A stretch of DNA of 64,000 nucleotides from Lachnospiraceae bacterium A2. GTDB lineage: Bacteria; Bacillota; Clostridia; Lachnospirales; Lachnospiraceae. Position 1 is the stretch's first letter. Each line of letters opens with the position of its first letter. A program made the translations under genes and the position numbers. Where the stretch lies: NCBI GenBank assembly GCA_000403315.2, contig KE159638.1, positions 248,001 to 312,000 on the forward strand, in the 5' to 3' direction. This document shows, in pieces, positions 8,816 through 17,207 of this stretch. Under the pieces are notes generated by a model that had not been told where the DNA came from, did not search any database, and saw only the letters and a program-made list of their open reading frames with translations.

Positions 8816-10656
8816 AAAACAGTTATTTGGGGCAGCCGCCCACAATCCTGCACCGCGCGCCCCTATGCCGAAAGACAGGCACAAACCCGCTATTCCACCA
8901 CTTGCCGTTTGGCTTATGCCAAATAGTTTGTGAAGGCAAGGTACTCTATAGACAACTTTTTCTGCTGATGGCATGCCTGTGGCTGGGCAGTGGGCTGCAG
9001 GCAGCGGCAGCAGGAATAGATACCCAGATTGGGGATGTCAGGATCGAAGGGGCGGCAGCCAACATGCCCGAAATGAACATTTACTGTTATCCCGGCCAGC
9101 CAGAACTTTTGGAAGGGGTAAGCGTTACATATGGGAAAGAGGAGCTGATGGCGGGGCAGGCCATCCCCTTTGCTCAGACAGAAGCCGGTACGGACTATTT
9201 TATTCTGCTGGATGTTTCCGCTTCGGTCAGCCCGGATTATTTTGCCCAGATGAAGGAAAGCATTCTGGATTTCTGGCGGAACATGGGGGCAAAGGATAAG
9301 CTTTCCCTGATTACGTTTGGGGATGCGGTGACGGTGGTGTTCCAGGGCCAGACGGCGGCGGATGACATTTCCGGGGCAGTCAATGGCCTGCAGAACACAG
9401 ACCAGACTACCTGCCTGTTTGAAGCCATTGAAAAAACGGCAAAGCTTGCAGACACCAAGGAAGAAGCCGGCGTCCGCAAGGTTGCATTGGCAATGACGGA
9501 CGGGGAGGATTTTTCAGAAAATACATCGACGAAAGAAGAAGCCCTTGCCACGTTAAAGGAAAAAATGATCCCCCTTTACGCCATGGCGGCAAAGGAGGAT
9601 AAGCAGGGCGGGGAAAACCCGTATTTAGACAGCATGGGGGCCTTTGTCCGGGAATCCGGCGGCATAATGGAAGTGTTTGACGCAGGGAGCGCAGTCCTGA
9701 AAATGCAGGGGCTGCACCAGACGTTCCAGGAAGCCTTTATGATACCGGCGCGGGCAAGGACGAATGTGGTGAACCATAAGAAAAAAGCCCTGACTGTCAC
9801 ATTTTCCGATGGGAAAGCAAAAACTTCTGATTTTATAGCGTCTTATTACCAGGAGGACACAGACCCGCCCGTCGCTTCCATAAAACAGAATTCCAAACAT
9901 TCCCTGAAAATAAATTTCAGCGAGCCGGTAAAAGGCGCAAACAAGGTGGACGCTTATGAAATCAAGCATGAGGACGCCCGGATTACGGACGGGTATATGG
10001 TGCGCTATGACAAGGAAAAGGCCACTGCAGTCCTTACGTTTGAAGAAGACCTCCTGAAAGGGAAATATGAAATAAAATTCCGTGGGATAACAGACGATTC
10101 CATGGAAAAAAATGAATTGGAAAAACGGTGCAGCATTAAGGTGAAAAAAGGGAGGAAGCTGGGCGTTTCGGATTATCTGGAACAGTATCAGGTTTTCCTT
10201 GCAGGGGCGGTTATCCTGATTGTGCTGCTGTCTGCCGGGGCAATCCTATGGCACAGGGTAAAGAAGCAAAAAGGGATTGTCACCATTGAGGGAAGGGCGG
10301 TGCTCCAGTCCAATGTAGAGAGAAAACACCATGTGCAGGTACAGAAAAAACAAATCCCAAGGAGGCAAATCCAATTTTGCCTGGAAGGGGTGCAGGGCAC
10401 AGGGCGGCAGCTTACGGTGGATATTGCAGGGAGCATTATTGTAGGGCGTTCGGGGAACTGCGATGTTTCCATTGAGGATGACAGGATGTCCCGCCAGCAT
10501 TTTGCCATTGCAGAGAGTAACGGCATGTTTACCATCGAAGATTTGCATACCACCAATGGGACCTGGGTGAACGGGAGGAAAATTTCCGGGCAGAGCCCAT
10601 TGGCGCCCGGGGACAGGATACAGGCTGGGGACATTGCAATGACGGTGAGGTGGTAA
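8797..10656 (+). CDS. membrane vWA-FHA protein
   Basis: This 619-residue protein overlaps the previous gene by 19 nt. From ATG 8797 about 50 residues precede a hydrophobic export segment (LYRQLFLLMACLWLGSG), so the start is uncertain, but no better RBS-start pair is visible. The extracytoplasmic part has a von Willebrand A domain (about 125-300) with a MIDAS-like DVSAS, a Thr-containing QTTCLFEAI stretch and AMTDGED. An Ig-like module (about 345-450) follows, then a membrane helix at about 463-485 and a cytosolic FHA domain (about 540-615; IIVGRSGNCDVSI, MSRQHFAI, TNGTWVNG). It could link an external metal-dependent binding event to phosphothreonine recognition inside. Confidence 0.87.
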   Translation: MGKKEIKNSYLGQPPTILHRAPLCRKTGTNPLFHHLPFGLCQIVCEGKVLYRQLFLLMACLWLGSGLQAAAAGIDTQIGDVRIEGAAANMPEMNIYCYPGQPELLEGVSVTYGKEELMAGQAIPFAQTEAGTDYFILLDVSASVSPDYFAQMKESILDFWRNMGAKDKLSLITFGDAVTVVFQGQTAADDISGAVNGLQNTDQTTCLFEAIEKTAKLADTKEEAGVRKVALAMTDGEDFSENTSTKEEALATLKEKMIPLYAMAAKEDKQGGENPYLDSMGAFVRESGGIMEVFDAGSAVLKMQGLHQTFQEAFMIPARARTNVVNHKKKALTVTFSDGKAKTSDFIASYYQEDTDPPVASIKQNSKHSLKINFSEPVKGANKVDAYEIKHEDARITDGYMVRYDKEKATAVLTFEEDLLKGKYEIKFRGITDDSMEKNELEKRCSIKVKKGRKLGVSDYLEQYQVFLAGAVILIVLLSAGAILWHRVKKQKGIVTIEGRAVLQSNVERKHHVQVQKKQIPRRQIQFCLEGVQGTGRQLTVDIAGSIIVGRSGNCDVSIEDDRMSRQHFAIAESNGMFTIEDLHTTNGTWVNGRKISGQSPLAPGDRIQAGDIAMTVRW

Positions 10657-10660
10657 GGCT

Positions 10661-12019
10661 ATGAAAAATGAATATAGATGCCCCAATTGTTTTCAGGGGG
10701 ATATCGGCACAGGGAGGTGCACCCGCTGCGGGTTCAGCAGGCAGGAGGAAAAGCAAAACCCCATGCGGCTGCCGGAACTGTCCTTCCTGGGGAACCGTTA
10801 CCTGATTGGGCGGATTTTAGGGTACGGGGGGTTTGGGATTACTTACAAGGCATTTGACGTGCTGAACCAATGCGTCTGCGCAGTGAAGGAATTTGTGCCC
10901 ATTGGCGTTGTAGCAAGGCAGGGGGACGGGATGCAGGTTACCGTAACTTCCAAATCCAATTTAGAGGATTTTGAGCACGGGAAACGGCGTTTCATGGAGG
11001 AAGCAGAAGTCCTGAAAAAGCTGACGGATGTGCCGGAAGTGGTGCAGGTAATGGACTACTTTATGCTGAACAACACGGCCTATTTTGTTATGGAATATAT
11101 TGAAGGGGCAACCTTAAAGCAATTGATGAAAAGCTACGGCGGGAGGATCCCGCTATTTAATGCAGTGTCCATGATCTACCGTGCAGGGATGGCCTTAGAC
11201 CAGGTCCACCGGCGGGGAGGGATTTTCCACAGGGACATCAGCCCGGACAATATTATGGTCACGGCGGATAACCGGGTAAAGCTCATTGACTTTGGCAATG
11301 CCAAGCACATCATTGGGAAAAGGAGCCAGACCCTCTCTGTGATCTTAAAACATGGGTATGCGCCGCCGGAACAGTATTCCAGCGCCAGCAGCCAGGGGAG
11401 CTATACGGACGTCTATTCCCTGGCAGTCACCTTTTACTATGTGGCAACGGGCATTATGGTGCCTAACGCCCCAGACCGTTTTGGCGGGGAGGAGTACCGG
11501 CCGCTGCTGGAATTATGCCCGCAGGCTGGCGCCCAACTATCAGAAGCAGTGGACCGTGCGCTGGTATTAAACAGCAAAAATAGGACAAGTTCTGTGGCAG
11601 AGTTTTTATATGCGTTTTACCTGCAGCTTGGAAAGGCGGCAGCTTACCCGGATTCCACAGACGGAAGCGGGATGCCGGCACAGGGCGGGCAGGCAGCGCC
11701 GATAAAGGCTTACCTGAAACTGGCGGGGGACGGAGGCCCCTCCTGGAGCCTTCCGGAAAATAAGCAAGTAATGATTGGCCGTTCCAGCAATTGGGCTGAT
11801 ATTGTCCCCACCAACAACAGGCAGGTCAGCAAAGAGCATTGCAAGCTGTTCTGGGACAGCCTGGAAAGACGCTTTTACCTTACGGACTGCTCTGCCAATG
11901 GTACTTTTATTGGAAATGAAAGGCTGAAAAAGGGGGAAACTTATATCCTCCCAAACGGCGGGCAATTTTCCCTTGTGAACCATATCTGCAATTTGGAAGT
12001 GAGGTGGGAAAATGGCTGA
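10661..12019 (+). CDS. soluble Ser/Thr kinase with C-terminal FHA domain
   Basis: This 452-residue kinase begins 4 nt after the vWA-FHA stop. A zinc ribbon (C7, C10, C20, C23) leads into a kinase domain (about 40-305) with GYGGFGITY, CAVKEF, IFHRDISPDN and DFGNAK, then a FHA domain (about 365-440; VMIGRSSNWADI, VSKEHC, SANGTFIG). No membrane helix is seen, so it should act in the cytosol. A kinase that carries its own phosphothreonine reader may dock on substrates already phosphorylated by the two membrane kinases, or bind its own phosphorylated loop. This is the third kinase of the locus. Confidence 0.92.
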   Translation: MKNEYRCPNCFQGDIGTGRCTRCGFSRQEEKQNPMRLPELSFLGNRYLIGRILGYGGFGITYKAFDVLNQCVCAVKEFVPIGVVARQGDGMQVTVTSKSNLEDFEHGKRRFMEEAEVLKKLTDVPEVVQVMDYFMLNNTAYFVMEYIEGATLKQLMKSYGGRIPLFNAVSMIYRAGMALDQVHRRGGIFHRDISPDNIMVTADNRVKLIDFGNAKHIIGKRSQTLSVILKHGYAPPEQYSSASSQGSYTDVYSLAVTFYYVATGIMVPNAPDRFGGEEYRPLLELCPQAGAQLSEAVDRALVLNSKNRTSSVAEFLYAFYLQLGKAAAYPDSTDGSGMPAQGGQAAPIKAYLKLAGDGGPSWSLPENKQVMIGRSSNWADIVPTNNRQVSKEHCKLFWDSLERRFYLTDCSANGTFIGNERLKKGETYILPNGGQFSLVNHICNLEVRWENG

Positions 12020-12929
12020 AATGGAAAAAGACATTGTAACCCTCCGGTTAAAGCCCCAGGACACAGCAAAACCGGGGCTGGTTCCCCAAAACATGGAAGG
12101 GCCGGAAATGGAAATTGAAATCGGTACCTCCAGCATTATCGGGACCAGAAGGAACCAGGAGGACACAATATTTGGATACGGCTCCGGCAGGGAAGCCATT
12201 GCCTTGGTCTGCGACGGCATGGGAGGGCTTTCCGGCGGGGAAATTGCAAGCAAGGCTGCGGCAGAAAGCTTGGCGGATGCATGGTTTGGCCGGCAGGGGA
12301 ATGTGGATATCCCGGAATTTTTAGAAGAAGAAGCATTGCGGGCAGACGAAAAGGTATTCCAGCAGAAAAATGAAAAAGGGGAACGGCTCCGGGCAGGGAC
12401 TACGATTGCGGCGGCAATTATCCGGGGAAACGAACTGTATTGGCTGTCAGTAGGGGACAGCAAAATTTATATTATCCGGGGGAATGAAATCCTGTCTGTG
12501 TGCAGGGAGCATAATTACAGGCTGACTTTGGACCAGCAGCTCGTGCAGGGGGAACTGACGCCAGAGGAATATGCTGCGGAGGAGTACCGGGCAGAAGCCT
12601 TAATCAGCTATCTTGGCATGGGGAATATGTCGCTGATGGACTTAAACCGGCGGCCGTTCCTGCTGGAAGACGGCGACATCATCCTGCTAAGCAGCGACGG
12701 GCTTTACAGGAGCCTTACGGAAGAAGAAATTTTGTGCCTGGTAAAGGAGTTTGGCGGGAACATGCAGGAAACGGCAGACTTACTGACTTCGGCAGCCCTG
12801 GGAACAAAACAGTCCGGGCAGGACAATACCTCCGTGGTATTGCTGCGCTACCGCCTGAATGGCAGGAACGGGCAGCGGAACAGAATAAAAAATATGGGAG
12901 GGATACAGGATGAATTTAAAAAGATGTGA
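12012..12929 (+). CDS. second PP2C-family phosphatase
   Basis: This 305-residue phosphatase overlaps the kinase-FHA gene by 8 nt, which suggests translational coupling. PP2C motifs: TRRNQEDTIF, LVCDGMGGLSGGEIAS, YWLSVGDSKIYII, LLSSDGLYRSLTEEE and GQDNTSVVLL. It has about 40 extra N-terminal residues (VTLRLKPQDTAKPG...) compared with the first PP2C, possibly a docking or phosphorylated segment. It is probably the dedicated antagonist of the kinase-FHA protein. Confidence 0.93.
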   Translation: MAEMEKDIVTLRLKPQDTAKPGLVPQNMEGPEMEIEIGTSSIIGTRRNQEDTIFGYGSGREAIALVCDGMGGLSGGEIASKAAAESLADAWFGRQGNVDIPEFLEEEALRADEKVFQQKNEKGERLRAGTTIAAAIIRGNELYWLSVGDSKIYIIRGNEILSVCREHNYRLTLDQQLVQGELTPEEYAAEEYRAEALISYLGMGNMSLMDLNRRPFLLEDGDIILLSSDGLYRSLTEEEILCLVKEFGGNMQETADLLTSAALGTKQSGQDNTSVVLLRYRLNGRNGQRNRIKNMGGIQDEFKKM

Positions 12930-13611
12930 AAATGGGCATTTTTACGATGGGGACAAGTTCCAGTTATGCCCCCATTGCGCAGCGGCAGGAGGCGGGCAGC
13001 AGCAGGCTACCATGCCTTATACCGAAAATAACAGCAGTTATAACACGGCGATGACAGAGCCGGTCACCATGCCGATGTACGCCCCGCAGGAGCAGCCGGC
13101 AGCAGGGGGCTACCCTGTGCAGCCCCAGATGGTGGAGCCGCAGGCCGGGAACATTTCCCTGCAGGATGCCGTGAGCAGGGCAATTACCGCCCCTGCCCCC
13201 ATGCAGCAGGACGAGGAGAAAACCGTAAGCCTTTACCAGTACCAGCACAAAGCGGACCCGGTAGCGGGGTGGCTGGTATGCATTGAAGGGACGGAGTTCG
13301 GCAGCAGCTTTACGGTGAAAAGCGGCAGGAACTTCATTGGCAGGGCGTCCCATATGGATATCGTCCTGCGGGGGGACAACAGCATTTCCCGGGAAAAACA
13401 TGCCATTATCCTCTATGAGCCAAAGCGCAGGGAATTTATCGCCCAGGCAGGCGAATCCAGGGAATTATTTTACTTAAACGACGAGGTTGTGCTGAACCCG
13501 GTACGGTTAAAACAGCATGACATCCTGACAATTGGGAATACCCGCCTGATGTTTTTCCCCTGCTGCGGGGAGAATTTCAGTTGGGACGATTTCAAGAAAG
13601 ATGAGGAGTAA
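12910..13611 (+). CDS. second zinc-ribbon-like FHA protein
   Basis: This 233-residue relative of the gene at 8219 overlaps the PP2C by 20 nt. It opens with the same kind of knuckle (CENGHFYDGDKFQLCPHC), has a Gln/Pro/Met-rich linker, the shared EEKTVSLYQYQ element, and an FHA domain at about 125-215 (NFIGRASHMDIVL, SISREKHAII). The shared start motif suggests duplication of an adaptor that bridges phosphoproteins through the FHA domain and another partner through the metal knuckle. Metal binding is inferred from the C/H spacing. Confidence 0.88.
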   Translation: MNLKRCENGHFYDGDKFQLCPHCAAAGGGQQQATMPYTENNSSYNTAMTEPVTMPMYAPQEQPAAGGYPVQPQMVEPQAGNISLQDAVSRAITAPAPMQQDEEKTVSLYQYQHKADPVAGWLVCIEGTEFGSSFTVKSGRNFIGRASHMDIVLRGDNSISREKHAIILYEPKRREFIAQAGESRELFYLNDEVVLNPVRLKQHDILTIGNTRLMFFPCCGENFSWDDFKKDEE

Positions 13612-13613
13612 GG

Positions 13614-14801
13614 ATGGGAAACTTAAAGACAAACAGGAGCGTTGGGCTCTATGTGGCGCTGACAGCCATTATGAATTTCCTGCCGGTGGTTTTGGTTGTT
13701 GTAATTGGGAAACGGCTGGCATCCGGGAGCGGCAATTTACTGTCTGCTGCCCTGGGGCTTGGGGGCGGCTTGAAGGATATGCTGGCGGACATTATGGTTA
13801 TTCTGGCTGTGGCATGGATTTTTATAATTGTTTACTGCATCTATCTGCTTGTACTGTTCTGGGGCGTCTGCCGGGATATGAATGTCATCTGCCAGAAATA
13901 CAGCTTAGGCGCCACCATGAACTATATTTTCGTTATGCTGCTTTCGGCTGTTACCCTGAATATTTATTATATTTTCTGGTCGAACCAGCAGGGGAACCGG
14001 CTGAAAGAAGCAGAAGGGTGCTACCAAAGGCAGGTAAAGGGGACAGGGACGTCCCATATGGTGTTTGCGCTGTTGGGGTCAGTCCCGGTGTGGGGCATGG
14101 TTTTTTTTGTATATAAAGTACAGTCAGACCCCCTCTATTTTATGGCTCATCCGCTGTTTACCATAGTGGTGTCTTTCATAGGCTTTGTCCTTGGGTTTAT
14201 GGACTTAGTGAACCGGGCGTATTTTATCAGGGACGTCAATACCCTTGCAGAAGCATACAATGGGCAGGGGGCTGGCTATGCATCAGGCGGGTATCAGGGC
14301 AAGGCGGCAGGAAATGCCATGCAGCAAGGCGGCTGCCCCCAAAGCCCCGCAGGGGACAGTATGCAGCCAGAGGGCTATTCCCAGGACCCGGCAGGGAGCG
14401 CCATGTACAATGGCGGGCCGGAGGGATATACCATGCCAGTCAACGAATGGATGCCGGACGCAGCCGAAGCGTGGAAGCCTGCGGATACCGGGGCACAGGC
14501 AGGGGCTTTGGTAGGACGCAAGGGGGAATACCAGGGGGCATCCATCCCAGTAGAGGGGGAACTGGCTATTGGCAGGGATGGGACAAGCTGCCAGGTGGTA
14601 ATTAAAAAACCGGATATCAGCAGGAAACACTGCACCATCCGTTACAACCCGGGCAATGGCGTTTATACCGTAACGGACTGCTCATCCAACGGCGTTTTTG
14701 ACAGGGAGGGGAATCCCTTCCCGAAAAATGTCCCAGTTGCCTGCAGCTCTGGCACGGTCCTTATCATTGCAAAAAGCGGGAATGAATTCCTGCTTCAATA
14801 A
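13614..14801 (+). CDS. DUF4234-like membrane protein with cytosolic FHA domain
   Basis: This 395-residue protein begins 2 nt after the previous stop. The N-terminal 210 residues hold about five hydrophobic helices. The segment GATMNYIFVMLLSAVTLNIY followed by YIFWSNQQGNR resembles DUF4234. A Gly/Gln/Met/Pro-rich linker (about 215-290) with repeated QG and YSQDP units leads to a C-terminal FHA domain (about 300-395; LAIGRDGTSCQVVI, DISRKHCTI, SSNGVFD). It probably recruits phosphorylated partners to the membrane. DUF4234 has no known biochemical activity. Confidence 0.85.
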   Translation: MGNLKTNRSVGLYVALTAIMNFLPVVLVVVIGKRLASGSGNLLSAALGLGGGLKDMLADIMVILAVAWIFIIVYCIYLLVLFWGVCRDMNVICQKYSLGATMNYIFVMLLSAVTLNIYYIFWSNQQGNRLKEAEGCYQRQVKGTGTSHMVFALLGSVPVWGMVFFVYKVQSDPLYFMAHPLFTIVVSFIGFVLGFMDLVNRAYFIRDVNTLAEAYNGQGAGYASGGYQGKAAGNAMQQGGCPQSPAGDSMQPEGYSQDPAGSAMYNGGPEGYTMPVNEWMPDAAEAWKPADTGAQAGALVGRKGEYQGASIPVEGELAIGRDGTSCQVVIKKPDISRKHCTIRYNPGNGVYTVTDCSSNGVFDREGNPFPKNVPVACSSGTVLIIAKSGNEFLLQ

Positions 14802-14824
14802 CCAACAGAAAGATGGGGGATGGA

Positions 14825-17137
14825 ATGGAACAGAAGATAGGTCAGGTAAACAGGAAGCTTACCATCATGGACGGCGAAGGCAGGGTGCAGGAAATCTCCA
14901 TAGACGCCCTGCGCAAGGAACGGGTTTACTGGGGCAGGGATGCCGCCCGCAATGACATTGTGACAGCGTCGCCCGCGGTATCCCGGCTCCATGGCAAGTT
15001 TAAGCTTGCGCCGCAGGGGCTCCTGTTTGCCGATATTGGAAGCACCAACGGCACATTCTTGGAAAATGCAGCCGGAAAGCATTTGCTGCAGAAAACCAGC
15101 GGTTATGTCATCTTGAAGGATGGGGACATGCTGCGGGTGCAGCCGCCAAATGGGGAAATGGGGAATTCCGTCTTGCTGCTGTATACGGAAGCCATGCAGG
15201 AGGGGAAATGGCAGAAATTTGCGCTGCCTGCCCCGCGGATTGCTATTGGCCGTGGAAATGAAAATGACATTGTGTTGCAGCATATGGGGATTTCCAGAAA
15301 ACATGCGGTAATTGAGCAGAAAGGGGACGCCTATTTTATTTCAGACTGCCAGAGCACCAATGGGGTGCTTGTGAACGACAGCATACTGAATGGGGCCTGC
15401 AGGCTCAATGATAAAGATGTCGTCCGCATCCTGAACAGCGTTTTAATTTTTACCAATACAGGGATTTTCTATAAGAGTTCCCAGCAGGGGGTAAGCCTTC
15501 GGGTGCGGAACATGAACAAAGTGGTGGGGAAAGGCAAACAGATCCTCCATGACGTAAACGTAGATATAGACAGCAATGAATTTGTAGCAATTATCGGCGG
15601 TTCCGGCGCAGGGAAGTCCACGCTGATGAACGCAATCAGCGGATTTGACAAAAAACGGCAGGGGACCGTCCTCTTTTCCGGGCTGAATTTGGACGAAAAT
15701 TTCCCAGTCCTGAAAAGCCTTATTGGGTATGTGCCCCAGCAGGACATTATTTATGAAAACCTTACCTTGAACCGGATGCTGCTGTACACGGCAAAGCTAA
15801 AAATGCCCAAGGATACCTCAAAAGAGGAGATAGAAAAGAGAATCCGAGACGTCCTGGAAATGGTGGAGCTTTCCGAGCACCAGAATACATATATCCGAAA
15901 GCTTTCTGGCGGGCAGAAAAAGCGCGCCAGCATTGCCGTGGAGCTTTTGGCAGACCCCAGCCTGTTTTTCCTGGACGAGCCTACTTCCGGCTTAGACCCG
16001 GGAACCGAAAAGAAGCTGATGGGAACCTTAAGCCGTCTGGCAAAGTCCCAGGGGAAAACCATCATTATGGTAACCCATACCACCCAAAGCCTTGATTTGT
16101 GCGATAAAGTCATATTTATGGGACAGGGGGGAAGGGTCTGCTTCTGCGGCACATGCCAGGAAGCACAAATGTTTTTCGATACGGACAACCTGGTGGATAT
16201 TTATAACGAAATGGCAGCCCAGCCGCAGGAATGGGCGGCCCAGTACGCAGGATGCGTGCCCTTGGAGCCCATTGGCTTTGGGGAAGGGAAAGAAGCGCCA
16301 AAGAAGAAAAAATTCTCCGGCATCCGGCAGTTTTTCATTTTGACAATGCGCTATGCAGAGATTATGAAAAATGACCTGCCAAGGCTGGCGCTTTTATTCC
16401 TGCAGCCAGTCCTGATTGCGCTGCTTTTAGGGATTGTGGCGGACGACCGGGTATTTGAAATCTATGAGAGCACCAAGTCCATCCTGTTTGCCTTAAGCTG
16501 CGCAGGCATTTGGATTGGCCTGTTTAATTCCATCCAGGAAATCTGCAAGGAACGGGCAATCCTGAAGCGGGAATACATGGGGAACATGAAGCTGTGGTCT
16601 TATACCCTGTCAAAATTTGTCGTACAGACGGTTGTGGGCGTCCTGCAGGCATCCATTATTGTAGCGGTATTTGGTATAGCAGTGGGGATGCCGGAGAAAG
16701 GGATCCTTTTGAAAAACAGCTTCCCGGAAATGTTTGTGACAGTCTGGCTTACCATCACGGCATCCATGGCCCTTGGGTTTATCATATCCGCTTTTGTAAA
16801 GAGCGGGGATAAGGCCATGGCATGCGCGCCCTTTGTACTGATTATCCAGCTCCTGTTTTCCGGCATCCTCTTTGAGCTTAAGGGAGCAGGCAGCAAAATT
16901 GCCTATGCGACCATCAGCAAATGGTCGGTGGAAAGCCTTGGGAGCATTGCCGATTTAAACAGCCTGACTATGAAAATGCAGGAGGAGCTGCCAGGGATTG
17001 AGCATGAGTTCCAGGAAATCTTTGAATTTGCCAAAAAGCACCTGCTGTCCAACTGGGCGGTACTGGCGGTAATGATAGCGATATGCTTTGCCATTACTAC
17101 GGTAATGCTGCGGAGCGTGGCAAAGGATGGAAGGTAA
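14825..17137 (+). CDS. FHA-FHA-ABC transporter (ATPase plus ABC2 permease)
   Basis: This is a 770-residue half transporter. ATG 14825 is preferred over ATG 14813 because GATGGGGGA fits as its RBS. Two FHA domains come first (about 20-110, with SRLHGKF and STNGTF; about 130-215, with IAIGRGNENDIVL and ISRKHAVI). Next is an ABC ATPase with GGSGAGKST, LSGGQKKR and FFLDEPTSGLD, and then an ABC2-type permease with about six helices (about 520-770). The order matches Mycobacterium tuberculosis Rv1747, whose FHA domains are bound and regulated by the kinase PknF. It is likely the transport output of this phospho-signalling locus; the cargo is unknown. Confidence 0.92.
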   Translation: MEQKIGQVNRKLTIMDGEGRVQEISIDALRKERVYWGRDAARNDIVTASPAVSRLHGKFKLAPQGLLFADIGSTNGTFLENAAGKHLLQKTSGYVILKDGDMLRVQPPNGEMGNSVLLLYTEAMQEGKWQKFALPAPRIAIGRGNENDIVLQHMGISRKHAVIEQKGDAYFISDCQSTNGVLVNDSILNGACRLNDKDVVRILNSVLIFTNTGIFYKSSQQGVSLRVRNMNKVVGKGKQILHDVNVDIDSNEFVAIIGGSGAGKSTLMNAISGFDKKRQGTVLFSGLNLDENFPVLKSLIGYVPQQDIIYENLTLNRMLLYTAKLKMPKDTSKEEIEKRIRDVLEMVELSEHQNTYIRKLSGGQKKRASIAVELLADPSLFFLDEPTSGLDPGTEKKLMGTLSRLAKSQGKTIIMVTHTTQSLDLCDKVIFMGQGGRVCFCGTCQEAQMFFDTDNLVDIYNEMAAQPQEWAAQYAGCVPLEPIGFGEGKEAPKKKKFSGIRQFFILTMRYAEIMKNDLPRLALLFLQPVLIALLLGIVADDRVFEIYESTKSILFALSCAGIWIGLFNSIQEICKERAILKREYMGNMKLWSYTLSKFVVQTVVGVLQASIIVAVFGIAVGMPEKGILLKNSFPEMFVTVWLTITASMALGFIISAFVKSGDKAMACAPFVLIIQLLFSGILFELKGAGSKIAYATISKWSVESLGSIADLNSLTMKMQEELPGIEHEFQEIFEFAKKHLLSNWAVLAVMIAICFAITTVMLRSVAKDGR

Positions 17138-17207
17138 CGGAATAGGGTGGCTCATGCTTTTTGCAGGGCTTGGGGCTGCCAATGAAAATGAAAGGAAGGG
17201 AAAGAAC

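Noticed and set aside
11606-12463. 285-codon minus-strand frame across the kinase-FHA and PP2C genes
   Set aside because: Covers two well-supported overlapping genes, with no family resemblance or RBS.
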